Below are positions 1 to 21,500 of a stretch of 64,000 nucleotides of DNA, piece by piece. The stretch's first letter is position 1. Every line of letters begins with the position of its first letter. The DNA comes from Pseudorasbora parva (taxonomy: Eukaryota; Chordata; Actinopteri; Cypriniformes; Gobionidae), in assembly GCF_024679245.1 (NCBI RefSeq), contig NC_090185.1, positions 30,430,670 through 30,494,669 of the forward strand, written 5' to 3'. A program made the position numbers and the translations under genes. The notes below the pieces were generated by a model. It saw only the letters and a program-made list of their open reading frames with translations, had not been told where the DNA came from and did no database searches.

Positions 1-20
1 AAGCATTTTAAGCAGATTCT

Positions 21-9537
<9,517 letters not shown>

Positions 9538-10356
9538 ATGAACTGCCCTGTGTTGTTCCCAAAATGTTTTTGGTTCAAGGACAATGCAACAATTTAGACC
9601 ACGTTCTGAAACTGCAACCCGGGGAGAGAGGAGCGGAGTTACTCCATGTGCTGATTCGTACTAATGGCATTTGGCGGCCACTAGAGGGCGATAGTAAACA
9701 GCAGCACAATCTACCTGTAGCGCTCATTGTTATCAAGCTGCTTAATACATGAAATATGCAGTATATCTTAGCTTTTTATCTGATTTTCGCTCGAAAATAT
9801 TATTTTTCTTTTCTAAATCACATATAGTAGCGTCACTTTTTTTACTCAAGGCCTCAACAGCTCAGACTGCTGCAATGAATTAAGTTAATCGGAAGAGGGC
9901 GCTGTCTCATTTCTCCGTGGTGACTGGCAGCATGTCCTCAAAAAGTAGGATATCCATGTGTCATCGCGTTAGATTCAAAATACCAACCCAAGTGGCATTT
10001 ATTAAAGACTAAAACATGTAAGATATTAAACAAATATTTATCGATATTTTGTTCTTTAATGCAATGCCATTCAGTGTTGCTGACTGTCAGAATACTAGCA
10101 AATTGGTAAATATCATGAATAGTATGTGAAAGGTTTCGTGTCATATGAAGAGCAGAGATCATTTCTATTCAGAAATAAATGCAAAGCATCTTATAACTTT
10201 ATTAAAGACAAAGGAATAGCTCATTATTAAAAAACAATTAATGTACATGTTATAGGCTAGTTGAACAGGATGCAACGCTACAATAAATATAGGCTACCAA
10301 CAGTGACAATAAAACATCTTGCCACTCAAACAAACAGATTGTTTGGTGTGGCTTTG
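9538..10356. promoter_or_regulatory. Upstream region of gene A
   Basis: No gene seen. Located 5' of the gene A start codon and therefore expected to hold its 5' UTR and promoter. No clear TATA box or strong CpG cluster can be pointed to, so the call rests on position alone. Confidence 0.3.
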
Positions 10357-11073
10357 AAGGGATAGTTCACCCCCCAAAAATGTAATTATCCCATAATTTA
10401 CTCACCCTCAAGCCATTTTAAGGGTGTATGACATTCTTCTTTCAGACGAAGACAGAGTTATATTAAATGTCCTGGCTTTTCCAAGCTTTATAATGGCAGT
10501 GAAAGGCAGCCCAAAATTTGAAGTTGAAAAAAGTGCATTAATCCATTATAAAAGTAATCCACACAGCTCTGAGTGTTAATAAATAACTTCTGAAGCAAAT
10601 CGATGGGTTTGTTTAAGAAAAATATCCATATTTAACACGTTATAAAGTAAATCGGAACGTCTTCCGCATACGGAAAAGTGCAACTGGCGCGACGATAACG
10701 TCGGAGGTAACGTAAGCATTTTGAACTGCGAGAGGCACTACACTTTTTACGCAAGTTAAAGTATATATCTAGCCTGAACGCTAGACATATACTTTATAAC
10801 ATGGTAAATATGGATATTTTTTTCTTACACAAACCCATCGATTAACTTCAGAAGGCCTTTATTTGCCCCACGGAGCACTTTTATAATGGATGGATACACT
10901 TTTTTGGGCTTAAAATTTTGGGCTGGCATTATAATGCTTGAAAGAGCCAGGACATTTTTTTTTTACTATAACTCCGATTGTATTAATCTGACAGAAGAAT
11001 GTCATACACACCTAGGTTGACTTGAGGGTGTGTAAATCATGGGGTGATTTATTTTTGGGTGAACTATGCCTTT
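10357..11073. mobile_element. 717-bp palindromic MITE (AGGGATAGTTCACC family)
   Basis: The left half (AAGGGATAGTTCACCCC, TTTACTCACCCTCAAGCC, ATCGATGGGTTTG) is repeated as the reverse complement in the right half (CAAACCCATCGATTAA, TTGAGGGTGTGTAAATCA, GGTGAACTATGCCTTT). The whole element could fold into a long hairpin. Related copies lie at 26130-26735 and 35770-36737. Confidence 0.85.
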
Positions 11074-12237
11074 AAGTAGCCTAATACTGCATCTTTAATA
11101 TCTATATAAACTTCTCAGAACAATTACTGTATTATTTATCTTGTAGTTTTGTACTGTTCACTGAATTGTAAAATTAAAAAACACTTTTAATGAAAAGACA
11201 GGTGTCTCTTTCGATGCTGAAGGGAGTGCATCAAGAACTGATGGCTCCTAAATATCATCCAATCAGTTCCTGATGCAGTATCACCAACATCAGAAAGTTC
11301 TCACAGATCAGGAACACGCGACTTCTTCCAGTAGGCTTACCACCTCAGCCGATACACTGGCTTAACCATAATTGCCAGTGTGGAAATGTAGTGATAAATG
11401 GATTAATTGAACAAGTCTGTGAATTAACTAAATGAATAACAAACACAAACATTTTTGATTTCAGCTTGTTTTCCACAGGTTTCTCAATGAAGACCGCTGA
11501 CATGTCGTCATGGCGTGAGGGTGCTGTGTGTGACAGAACCCCAGCAGCGCCTGTGAGAGGGGGTGACACACTACTCACAGTTGCCAGCTGAGATTATGCC
11601 AAAACTCAGCTGTGCAATAAGCCACCATGGTCCTCCAGCAGGGGGCGTGCAGATGTTTGCATCCCAGAAATGGTAACACATTCAAACTACCTCAGCTACT
11701 CGTGAGCCATGTTTGATCAAGTTGGTGTTTACAACTCAAGCAGCTATTGTAAAATAACAGGTTAGCATTTTAGCATTAAGATTAGCATAGATGTAGAGGC
11801 AGATTCAAGTGCAGTTGAGGTAGTTTCCTCTCAGGTTTTGGGTGTAAACAGACTACTCAACCTCTACAGGTCAATGTGAGACTGTAATCACATCACAGTT
11901 GCCTGCAGAGATTACCCAGTCGGCTCATCACATCTTTAGCTGTTTGTTGTGATGCTAGTCAATGACAAAGAGATTGGGGTTTTACTGAGTGTTATCAGTG
12001 GCTCTCAACTGGTGGGTTGCGACCCAAAAATAGGTTGCAGGTCTATTCTGATCACGTCTAGCAGGGAAAAACAATGCTAAAAGCAAATTAAAACGCTTCC
12101 AATATCTCTTTTATGCCAAAGTCACAATGAAACAGAAATAGCAACAGATATATTCGTTATGTGATGTACATTCGATGAGGTGTACATTCGAAAAATGTAG
12201 GGCGGAGACTTCGTTCGATCCACTTCATTTGAGATTT
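11074..12237. other. Intergenic, no feature recognised
   Basis: AT-rich sequence without convincing exons, splice-bounded frames or clear repeats. Confidence 0.5.
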
Positions 12238-12372
12238 TCCTATGGTTTTTATTAAAGGATTTTTCGATTTATGAGTAAAATAATGCCTGTGGTAAACATA
12301 ACTTGACAATGCTTTCAAGTTATGTTTACCACAGGCTTTATTTTACACATAAATTGAAAATCCTCCAATAGG
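12238..12372. repeat. Inverted repeat (hairpin)
   Basis: Arms of about 60 bp around a loop of roughly 10 bases: CCTGTGGTAAACATAACTTG on the left answers AAGTTATGTTTACCACAGG on the right, with outer parts ATTTTTCGATTTATGAGTAA and TTACACATAAATTGAAAAT. It resembles a small foldback MITE. Confidence 0.75.
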
Positions 12373-12387
12373 ATAATCTTAAGGCCC

Positions 12388-12852
12388 GTTCACACCAAGA
12401 ACGATAACTATAAAGATAATTATATTAGCACCCACACCAGCGGGCGATATCGTTCTGTTTATTCTAAACGTGTGCCTGTCTGGCGCTTTAAATGTTCAAG
12501 CTTGTTGCAGTAGGATGGCTGTCAATGTTTTTATCAGTCATCAGCTGGATAACATCGTTCAGAAAAGGATTCCAACGATAGCGTAAGACACATATTTTCC
12601 AATTGCACCTGACCAATAAAGAATAGCACATAACTATCCATTTAAATTTTGTTTGTTTGTCCCAAAAAAAAAAAGAAATTGTTAGTGTACTGTGCTTAAT
12701 TAACTGAGACTTCTTACAGCTCTTACAGCTAGTTGGCCTTGTTTGTTTCGTTGCTTCTATTGCTATTTTTTGTAAGTCGCTTTGGATAAAAGCGTCTGCT
12801 AAATGATTAAATGTAAATGTAATATCGTTATCGTTATAGCTGTGGTGTGAAC
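12388..12852. mobile_element. hAT-like non-autonomous element with nested LINE/SINE tail
   Basis: The left end GTTCACACCAAGAACGATAA is answered by TTATCGTTATAGCTGTGGTG then TGAAC on the right. Inside, at 12771-12822, sits GTCGCTTTGGATAAAAGCG followed by a repeated AAATGTAAATGTAA tail, a familiar 3' end of fish LINEs/SINEs. The superfamily call rests on end sequence only. Confidence 0.6.
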
Positions 12853-13194
12853 TCTGCTATTCTTTAATACTGAGAAGGATTTTTAGAGCTGTATCACTAT
12901 GTGCACTGTCATTTTTAATGGAATTTGCCTATTCAAAACAAATGTGTAGTTTGATGACGGCAAGTTTGAGATCAGAATCTTGGGACGTGTGGTCTTCACC
13001 TCTCAGCCGGTGGAAAAGAATCGGGATAAGACTCTAGCAAAAAATCATGTTGATGGATGCGGTTATTAACGTTACTGTAGTATGAAGCAGAGCAGGACTG
13101 AGTGTTGAGGAGCTGAGCATGGCCGCTGGAGCGATTGTTAGTGAGATTATCGCAGTGGGACTTTGTTTATGACGGGACACAGTCGCCGGCGCCA

Positions 13195-13566
13195 TTTACG
13201 CTTTTCTGGTCACGAGTGTGTGGTAACGCAGCTCTGTTTATCATATTAGATACATTTAAGTGTGTTTAAAATGATGTTATGACGTTACTCTGTGCGTTCG
13301 GTCAGCGGCTGCTGTGACACTTGTTCACACTGCTAAGAGTAAACCGAAACCGAGGGTAACGCAGAAATGACGCAATTGACAGGCGACTCCCTCAGACGCT
13401 ATGCTGATACGTCCCGGTCCTTGGTTAAAATAGCAATTTTCTCACAATTTACAAATAGTTGGAAACATTTGGGATATTGTAAGAACTCAACTGAACAAAA
13501 TAAATAACACCAACCTAGTGGTTTTTGGATATTTTACTGCAAAAATCCTACATAGTGCCCCTTTAA
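13195..13566 (-). mobile_element. Part of a TTAA-type DNA element (relative of 48391-49767)
   Basis: Its right end AGTGCCCC-TTTAA matches, in reverse, the left end of the 48391-49767 element. Both share GTGGTTTTTGGATAT and the interior GTGTGGTAACGCAGC and ATCATATTAGATACATTT. The left boundary is not clear. Confidence 0.65.
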
Positions 13567-13571
13567 ATAAA

Positions 13572-13762
13572 TAACCAACCCAATCTTAAAGTAATTCATA
13601 CAGATTTTATGGGGTGGCTAATTCTACCCCTAACCCCGCCTCTAAAACCTAAATCTATCATTGCAGTATAGACAAAAAATCATACAAATTCATACTAGTG
13701 AGGTCGTACAAATTCACACGAATTAGCCACCTTGTACAAATACGTACGAATTGGTCGTGAGA
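13572..13762. repeat. Dispersed inverted-repeat element
   Basis: GGGGTGGCTAATTCTACCCCTAAC near the left is answered by CGAATTAGCCACCTTGTAC on the right, with repeated CATACAAATTCATAC and CGTACGAATT words. Non-coding. Confidence 0.5.
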
Positions 13763-14970
13763 TAGTGATGCAATAACCCAACGGTTAAGTGTTTACATAT
13801 TTGACCCAAACGTGAGTTGAAAAAAAAAACAGTATTTAAAAAAATTAAAATTGTCTTCCGGGTTCCGACGTCATACCTGCACCACTCCATTGCAAGAAAG
13901 GGACAGAGTTTAAGCAGACTAAATGATTGGAGAAGTCTGGCATGGTTACGTTTTACATTTTGTTTACGAGGTCAAAACATAAAAAAAATAATAGAAGTTA
14001 TTGTTCTCTAGTAAATTAAATACTAGTAAATTGTTCTCAATAAGATGAATAACATGCGAATAGAGTGATGTTTTATTTCACGCCAACTTTAAAATCTGAG
14101 CGTTCAGTAGAGTATATTGGCACAAATTTCACAAGGTAGAGATGCATAGAGTTTTTATGACATGCCTTTATCTTCAAAAAGCATGAATGAAAGTTTGCAA
14201 GATAAATAAATCACAACGCAGACTCCATTAAATATAGTTTGCAGCAAGGATGAACATGGTTTGCACCATAGCCAGGCAGTGAATTGAGCATGAAACTATT
14301 GAATTTATCAACCATATTTAACTACTTCCATGTTGTCATTTTAATCATTTGGCATATTGTTGGACAGTTTAGGCTGATATAAATAATATGTCAGTGTTCG
14401 ATTTTAAAGTCAGCATGAAACAGATTGTCTTTTCTTCCCTATTGTGACGTATATTGAAATGAAATGACTTCTTGAATAAGAAAAATATTTTGATAGTTGT
14501 CGTTTGCTATTGTTTCGATCTCACTAGTTGCTGGAGGCGAGGAGAAGAAGAGAGTCGTTGTGAGGGTGATAGGAAGTTTTTGATTAAAGATTATGAGGGC
14601 AAAATGTTGTGAACAAAACTGATAAATAATTTATAATAAACACTACAATATTCCATAAGTAAGTACTGCCAGAGATGGTCAGACTTTAGGTTTACTTTTG
14701 TATGATAAATAGTTTTGCTACAGTATTAGGTCCTGAATCTAATTGAGAGGTACACTATTACCACTTTTTTGTTAAACTATTGTTACACTATTGTTGTTAT
14801 TGTGTTTGTGAGCGTATGATAGCCGAAGTGTGCCGTAAACAAACACTCTAATCCGTTAAGGCCGAGAACCGTCGCGTGAGGGGCAGTTTAGCCTCACCCA
14901 GCTGGTGAGCTGAAGGGCGTCTCCCCAAGGCATCTGGCGTGTGTCCCCCAATAACCCCACACCCCCTCAG

Positions 14971-14972
14971 CT

Positions 14973-15003
<31 letters not shown>

Positions 15004-15006
15004 CAC
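14971..15006. repeat. (CA)n microsatellite
   Basis: About 17 CA units, with one CG interruption. Confidence 0.9.
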
Positions 15007-15484
15007 TCTTCCTCAGCAAGACCATGATCCCCGCTGCTGTCAGGGCCCACTGGTCGCCATGGCAAACTCACAGGAACCTGAGCCTGTATTGTCAGAGCGT
15101 CCGATGTGCATGTCCCACTCGCCGTCTCTTCTTTAGAGTCACAGCTCGGATCCTTTGACACCCCTGAACACTGCAACAAATTGAGAAAGACGGAAGAAAG
15201 GAGTGAGGGAGAGGGAAAGAGGGAGGGAGAGAGAGAGTAGCCGTTGTGTGTTTGGCCAGATCAAAGGCCAGTTCTTCCAAAACTAGTAGACCTTTTACAA
15301 AGCATGAGGGGCTTAGCTTTTGTGGGAATTGTATACTGACCATTTCAACTATTGCTGAAAAAGTAATTTACTACTGAACGACTGATACCCACCAAAGAAT
15401 CTAAAAGGAAAACACCAGCACTTCAGTATGTTATAGGCACCCTAAACTGAAAACTAGTTGTGGTTGCACAATAATGTTCAACAT

Positions 15485-15592
<108 letters not shown>

Positions 15593-18500
15593 CTAGTGTA
15601 TGCGCAGTGTAGCAAGATAGAATAAAACTGAAATTTCATGTGCACATGTCTTAAGGGAAACTATTACATATTTAATTCAAAATTTAAAAACAAAACATGG
15701 CAAAAAGACATGGCAAGTGTGTTGTACTCGCAAAGTTCAATCACCTAAAGGGTGGAACATTTATCTTTGGCTCTATAAATATGTCTCCAAAAAGTGAGAT
15801 GATTTTTTTGCAGTTTTTATGTTGAACCGATAATCTGAACGACCTATGCTGAGCCGTCGAATGTTGCTCAGTGACTGTTTTCCAACAAAAAGATTTCAAA
15901 TAGGTGTAAATGTGGCTCTTTTTTTGAAACACATGTAACGCATACAACAAAGCCTTTTACAGTTTTATCGTAAGACATTTAATGCTTGCCTGCAATGTCA
16001 TATCTCAGAATTGGTCCATTTTTAAAAAACAAAACAATAATGTGCCCCTCCCATTAAATCTCTAGTGGCACATATTTTATGAATATCGATATTTACCAAA
16101 AGCTCTGTTGTTTTTTATTTGAATTTTGTTCTGTTGTTCTTATCATTGTTTTCCCATCATGCTAAATCTTCTAATTCACACCTCATACACACTCTTTTTT
16201 TGTATGGTTAGGGCCGCTGTTAAAAATGTGAGCCGCAGGTCAATATATAAAAAAGCACAATATCCATTTTTTTTTTAAGTTAACATTAACACGAGCTTGT
16301 TTATGTTAAAAAACAACGGAAAAGTGGCCCAGTAGAATTGAAAAGCATGTTCTGTGTAAACGTCCCCTTTCTTGTTTTTGAGTCACTTCTCTCCAACCAC
16401 TTTCTTCCTCCCTTAAACTGAGAGGAGATGTGTCAGTTGGCAGTCATATTCAAAAGGCTTTTACTGTACAATGGTGTTTCTATGTGAATCTGTTTGAGCT
16501 TCGGGTATGAGAGGACCCCCTGTGCCGAGAGTGGTATTGTTAAGGAAAGGCCAGTGGTCTTCCAGAAATTGGGCTTGACCAAAGATGGCGTGTGAAGGGG
16601 ACAGAGCCATTCCCAGCATCTCCCCTCACTTTAAGGCAACATCTCAAGACCTCGGAGTGCTAGTTTGCCCACAAACAATCACGGCAGACTTGAGCAGGGA
16701 TGACATTTTTATTTGTCACAGACCTAAAGTCCTAAATACTTTCCCACCAGGGGCAGAGGGCGAGAGGAAAAAAACAATTGAAAAAGTGGAACAGCTTCTT
16801 TGGCAGTGGATGTAGCCTGGGACCCCCCTCTGTCGTCGTATTGTCTGGTAGAAAATTGAAAACAAAAAAAAGACAATATGACCAGACCTTGACAGAAGGA
16901 TACATGGTGTTGCACTTGTCTCATTAATGAGGGCTGTTATATTGTGTTCTCTGAAGTTTTGCTACTCTGGTACCCTGGACGTCTTAGACGTTTTTCGTAA
17001 TTAGAGTAATAGTCATCTTTAATTAGTGATAGCTTACGGACAAAAGAAGCCTTTTGTGATAGACCCCCAGACCAAATTTAACAATACTATAATCAAACAA
17101 ATGTTCCAACATTTAATCTATATAGTATATTACACACAGTAACTTGCACATTTACACATGCACACCCTGTCACATGTATGTATGTTTTTGAAGCTGTAAC
17201 TGCGACAATTTCCCCCATCTGTGTGGCAAATTGGTAATAAAACCAATAAAAGTATCGCAGTCGAAAACACGTGTATTTTAATTTATTCAGGTAATCACAC
17301 TCCTATATTTATATAAAATTGTATTTTATTTTTAGTTTTTTACTATTTTAAAATATTTAGTAAAATCATGTTTAAATATTAGTGGTAGGTAGTACTATTA
17401 AGGTTAGTCTTCGTCTCATTGTGAGCAGATGTGCTTGTACAGTAGTGGCTTCAGTAATCAATCAATGAATGCATTACTGCAATCAACTGAATTACTGGCA
17501 GTGCCATATGGGCCAGGGGCCCGTGGTGACAAAGCACATTTTTGCGAAAAAAAAAGAAAAGAAAAAAAAAAAACTCAACATAAAAAGATCAAATCTGCAA
17601 AACGTACCATTTACATTGAAATGCTGTTTAAAGAATACAGCGTGCTTTTAAAACAGCCAACATACTAAACGCGTTTTGCGTAGCACTTTTCGGTTTCGAA
17701 ACCTACCATTCGAGCCCTGTCCGAGGATAAATGTGCAACAGCAGGATATTATCAGTATATTATCGTAAAAGCGTCTTACCTTGCCTTTTCCTCAAAAGCA
17801 ACAGTCCCAAGACGCCAGGGCCTTCTAGTGCAAACACACACACACACGTGTACTATACGTCTTTCAGCTCTCGGCGTGGTGAGAGCATGTGCTGCTAGCC
17901 TGTGAAATCCCACCCTATCTCTCTGACTGTACAGCAGCACACGGCGCCTTCTTCCAATGGCCCCCCTTCATTGATCTATCTTCAGCCTGCCTGATAGGCG
18001 TTCCACCCTGCAGGTCACTTCTTCCTGTTTAACCATTGCTTGGTTTTCTTAAAAGCGCTGCAAGCATAAGGATTTTTTTTTTCAGATAGAGAGACAGACG
18101 GAGAGATGTGAAAAGGCACTTCCCTTTTTCCTCTTTCCCCTTGTTCTGTCCGGCGGGACAGGAGGAATGTAGTATGTGTGTGTTAAAGAGCACTGAGTGT
18201 ATGTGGACTGGTTGAAGGGGTGACACTTTTCAGTAGAGCTATATTTACAGAAATATATTTCAGATAGCCTGTATTATAATGTTGTTTTTCTAAAGTTTTC
18301 CTTACTGAGACAGGTTCAGGTTAAACGCGTTTTGACAGCACGTTTGCATAAACATACAGTGCATTTGAATGAATAAGTAGATTTATTTATTTTTTAAGTT
18401 TGGTTTTTCTTTTTCTTTTCTTTTTTTGTGTACACTGTAAATTCATCGACCTGTTTTTAACACTACAAGATGATTAAAGGATCTATTGTGTATTTGCATA

Positions 18501-21500
18501 TTAGCTATGTACAAAAGTTTATGAGTTCGTATTCTGTGTTTGGTTAGAGTTTTTGTTTGTGTACACTCTTGCGTTGTAAATTTTGTCAGCTTGGTTTAAA
18601 TGCTACAAGATCAGAGCTTACTTGTCCCTCTGTTTACCAGTATGTAAATAAATTAAAAATAAAATTCTAACTATGAAGGAACCCTTGATTTGCCGCGTAT
18701 AACTACATTTACGACAATTACATACAATTCAGACAGTACGAAAAATTGGGGGGGAAATTGTTTGTGGAACGAGCATATTTACTACACTAGAAGGCTGTCA
18801 TAATTTGGCTGACTATTTTAAAAAAAATAAAAAAATCCGCAAAATCGCAGATTTGAATTTAGATCTACAGTCGCATTTGTGATCGTACTGCATGATAATG
18901 CCTTTCGGTTTTCATACATAACGAAGATTGAGAACTTTATAAAAACTTTGCAAAATTGAGTGAAAATCTGTACATTTTGAGCGAAAAAGTAAAAATTTCA
19001 GGATTAGTGTCAGTATGTGTAGGCTAGATGACAAGATGATGATTAGTACTGTAGTAAAATGGCTGACTCAGTGAAGATGGAGGCTCTTATCGTACACAGT
19101 GGCCCAGACGGTGGCCTTCCCACACTACCGTTTTTCATACTTGGTTCATGTTTAAACATTTAGTCAACCTCTATCGCAAGGTATGGTGCACAAACATCTG
19201 CTGTTTTTCTCTCAGGACTTTCTAAGGTGAAGTCGATTTCCACACCGAACTGCAGTGCAACACTGTCTAAAGACTTTATATGGCTGTGCCATTTTTGGAA
19301 TACGAAATTTTAGCAGTAACATTAGATTTTGTGCAAGTATTATCAGTTTAAGAATGAGGGTTAAGAACGAGATGTGCAGGTGCAGAAGCACGGAGTGAAT
19401 AATTTCCAGAAGGTTCACAAATCTGTCGGGTGGGTGTTGCCCTGCGCTGCCTCCAACAATTGGCTCGCTGCACCTAAGACGACACAAACATCTTTGAATG
19501 GCTTTAAAGCAAAACAAAAATTGTAACCAGCCTTCAAAAAGCATTTGAGATAAATCAAATGGCATAAGACTGAAAATCAAAGATTTACAAGGTATTTCAA
19601 GTAACATTTGTAACACCTTGCACATGGTTGTATGAGATGCTTGTTTAGAGGGAAAGAGTCCTGCTCAAAATATGAGGAAGAGGATGGTGTGAGGGGCGTA
19701 TTGATTAGGTGTCGTTGGAGTCACGCTATAAGTGACCTTGGCCCTATCAGGGTTAAACTTATTACCCTCTGACTTCTTATGACCCCTCCTGACCTTTGGC
19801 GTGAAAGCAAATAACGCTGAAAGATGACCATCGGTCAGGCCTCAATGGCCTTCTATTGCCCAACACACACACACAAATACAGCGAGGGGGCCAAAAAGGG
19901 CTTATACCAGAGAGGCACACTCCACAAATAATGCCATTAACCAATCAATACAAGAGCCAGAAGAGGGGGTGGGCACACTGGTTTTTAGAAATGTGCAGCC
20001 TGGAAATGCGTTCGCCATTTGAAAGGAAATGCTTAAGTGTGCCATGATGCTTTCAACAGATATCTGGCTATTAAAAACTGAACTTTGGCAGAGGTAGTAA
20101 AGGTACCATTTATGCTCTTTTGAAACATGCAGAAAATGCATTTGTGAAGGAATATCCGCATAACACTCTTTCGTAAATTTCATGCACGTTCCAACAGCTA
20201 TCAAATGAGAGTCTTTTTTAATGCATAAGAGACAGAATAGTCAAAAATGTTAAAAAATATTACAAAAGAAAAGTTGTGCAATGTTATGATCAAGTGTGAG
20301 GAGAGGGAATATTTTACACCACAGTACTTGCTATTTATGGTGGGGTAAAATCATAAATGGTTGTTTACTACTACTACTTCACAACCCAGCGAGCAATGCA
20401 GTGCATAAATTATGCAAGGCAGAACTTAACCGATGAGAGCCACATAATGAATTTAGGATAATTAGTTGCATTGAAAGTGAAGTGAAAATCTTGCAATTTT
20501 TGCTATTAAATATTTCGTCGTTTCCAACATTTACAGGTCCTGTTTTGTTAGTAGGACAGAGTACGATGACAGCATTGGATTCACCCAAAAGTTTTTTTGA
20601 ACAATATACAATAGCAACAAGCCAAAGATAATGTACGTGAGAGAGAGCGAAAGGAAGAGAGAAAGAAAATCAGAAAGAGATGGTGAGAGTACCTCGTGGA
20701 TGCACTGCAGTGGTCAGCCAGGGTGGAGGAGAGAGGCGTGACGCCCAGGAGATGGAGGAATAGTACTCCATGCCTAGAGTGTTAGGAAAAGAGAAGGCAA
20801 AAGAGGAGAGGAGAAGAGAGGACCACTAGCTTTAGCCCTGCTACTGTTTTTGCCCTGCTGCCACTGGCTGAGAGCAAAGGGAGCATCTGATTGGAGCGTG
20901 GGGCTGAGGCCCCTCCTCCTCGTCCTCCTCCTCTCTGCAGTCTGCGTTCCCGCCTGTCAGGGTGAGTTAGCTGAGGGAAAGAGAGATGCAGCTCCCCACT
21001 CTACTCTTCTTTCACCCCCTCCATCATGGACGGATGGCAGGTGGGACAAGAGCTGCTGGAATGACCACAGCCACAAATCTCATCCCGACGCCCTTCTTTT
21101 CTCTCTTCTTTCCCTTCCCAGACTCTTTTAACTTGTTGAGAAAGTAATAAATAGTAACTATACAATATGATATGGAAATGATGTGAGACAGAAATATGGA
21201 TGTAAATATGGGAGCAAAAAAGACTGTGGGAGAGGCAACAAGAATTTCAGGGAGTTGGTGGGTGAGTGTCAGCAGGTTGTCAGGCAATAACAAAGCGAAC
21301 TGAGGAACACGTTACAGTTCACAAGAAAAGAAAAAGGGGAAAACAAAGGGAAGAGAAAGGTGAGAGTGGGGGCCCGACTCTCCTCCCAACTCATTCCCTG
21401 TATTTTTTTATCTCTCCACATTGGTCAACTGATCTTCGCGTCTTCTGTTTCTGCATTTGTCATCCGTATACACAAAGTATTGATTTTTTCCCCATGTCCA

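Noticed and set aside
9564..9752. 62-codon plus ORF upstream of gene A
   Set aside because: Non-ATG start, no motif, overlaps the likely promoter region.
16585..16815. 76-codon plus ORF with ATG
   Set aside because: No recognised motif, no splice context and no upstream promoter sign; chance remains likely.
20850..21131. Signal-peptide-like ORF (LLLVLLLSAVCVPA)
   Set aside because: Starts at TTG with no in-frame ATG nearby; the hydrophobic run is the translation of a pyrimidine tract. Only the splice-site pair was kept as a finding.
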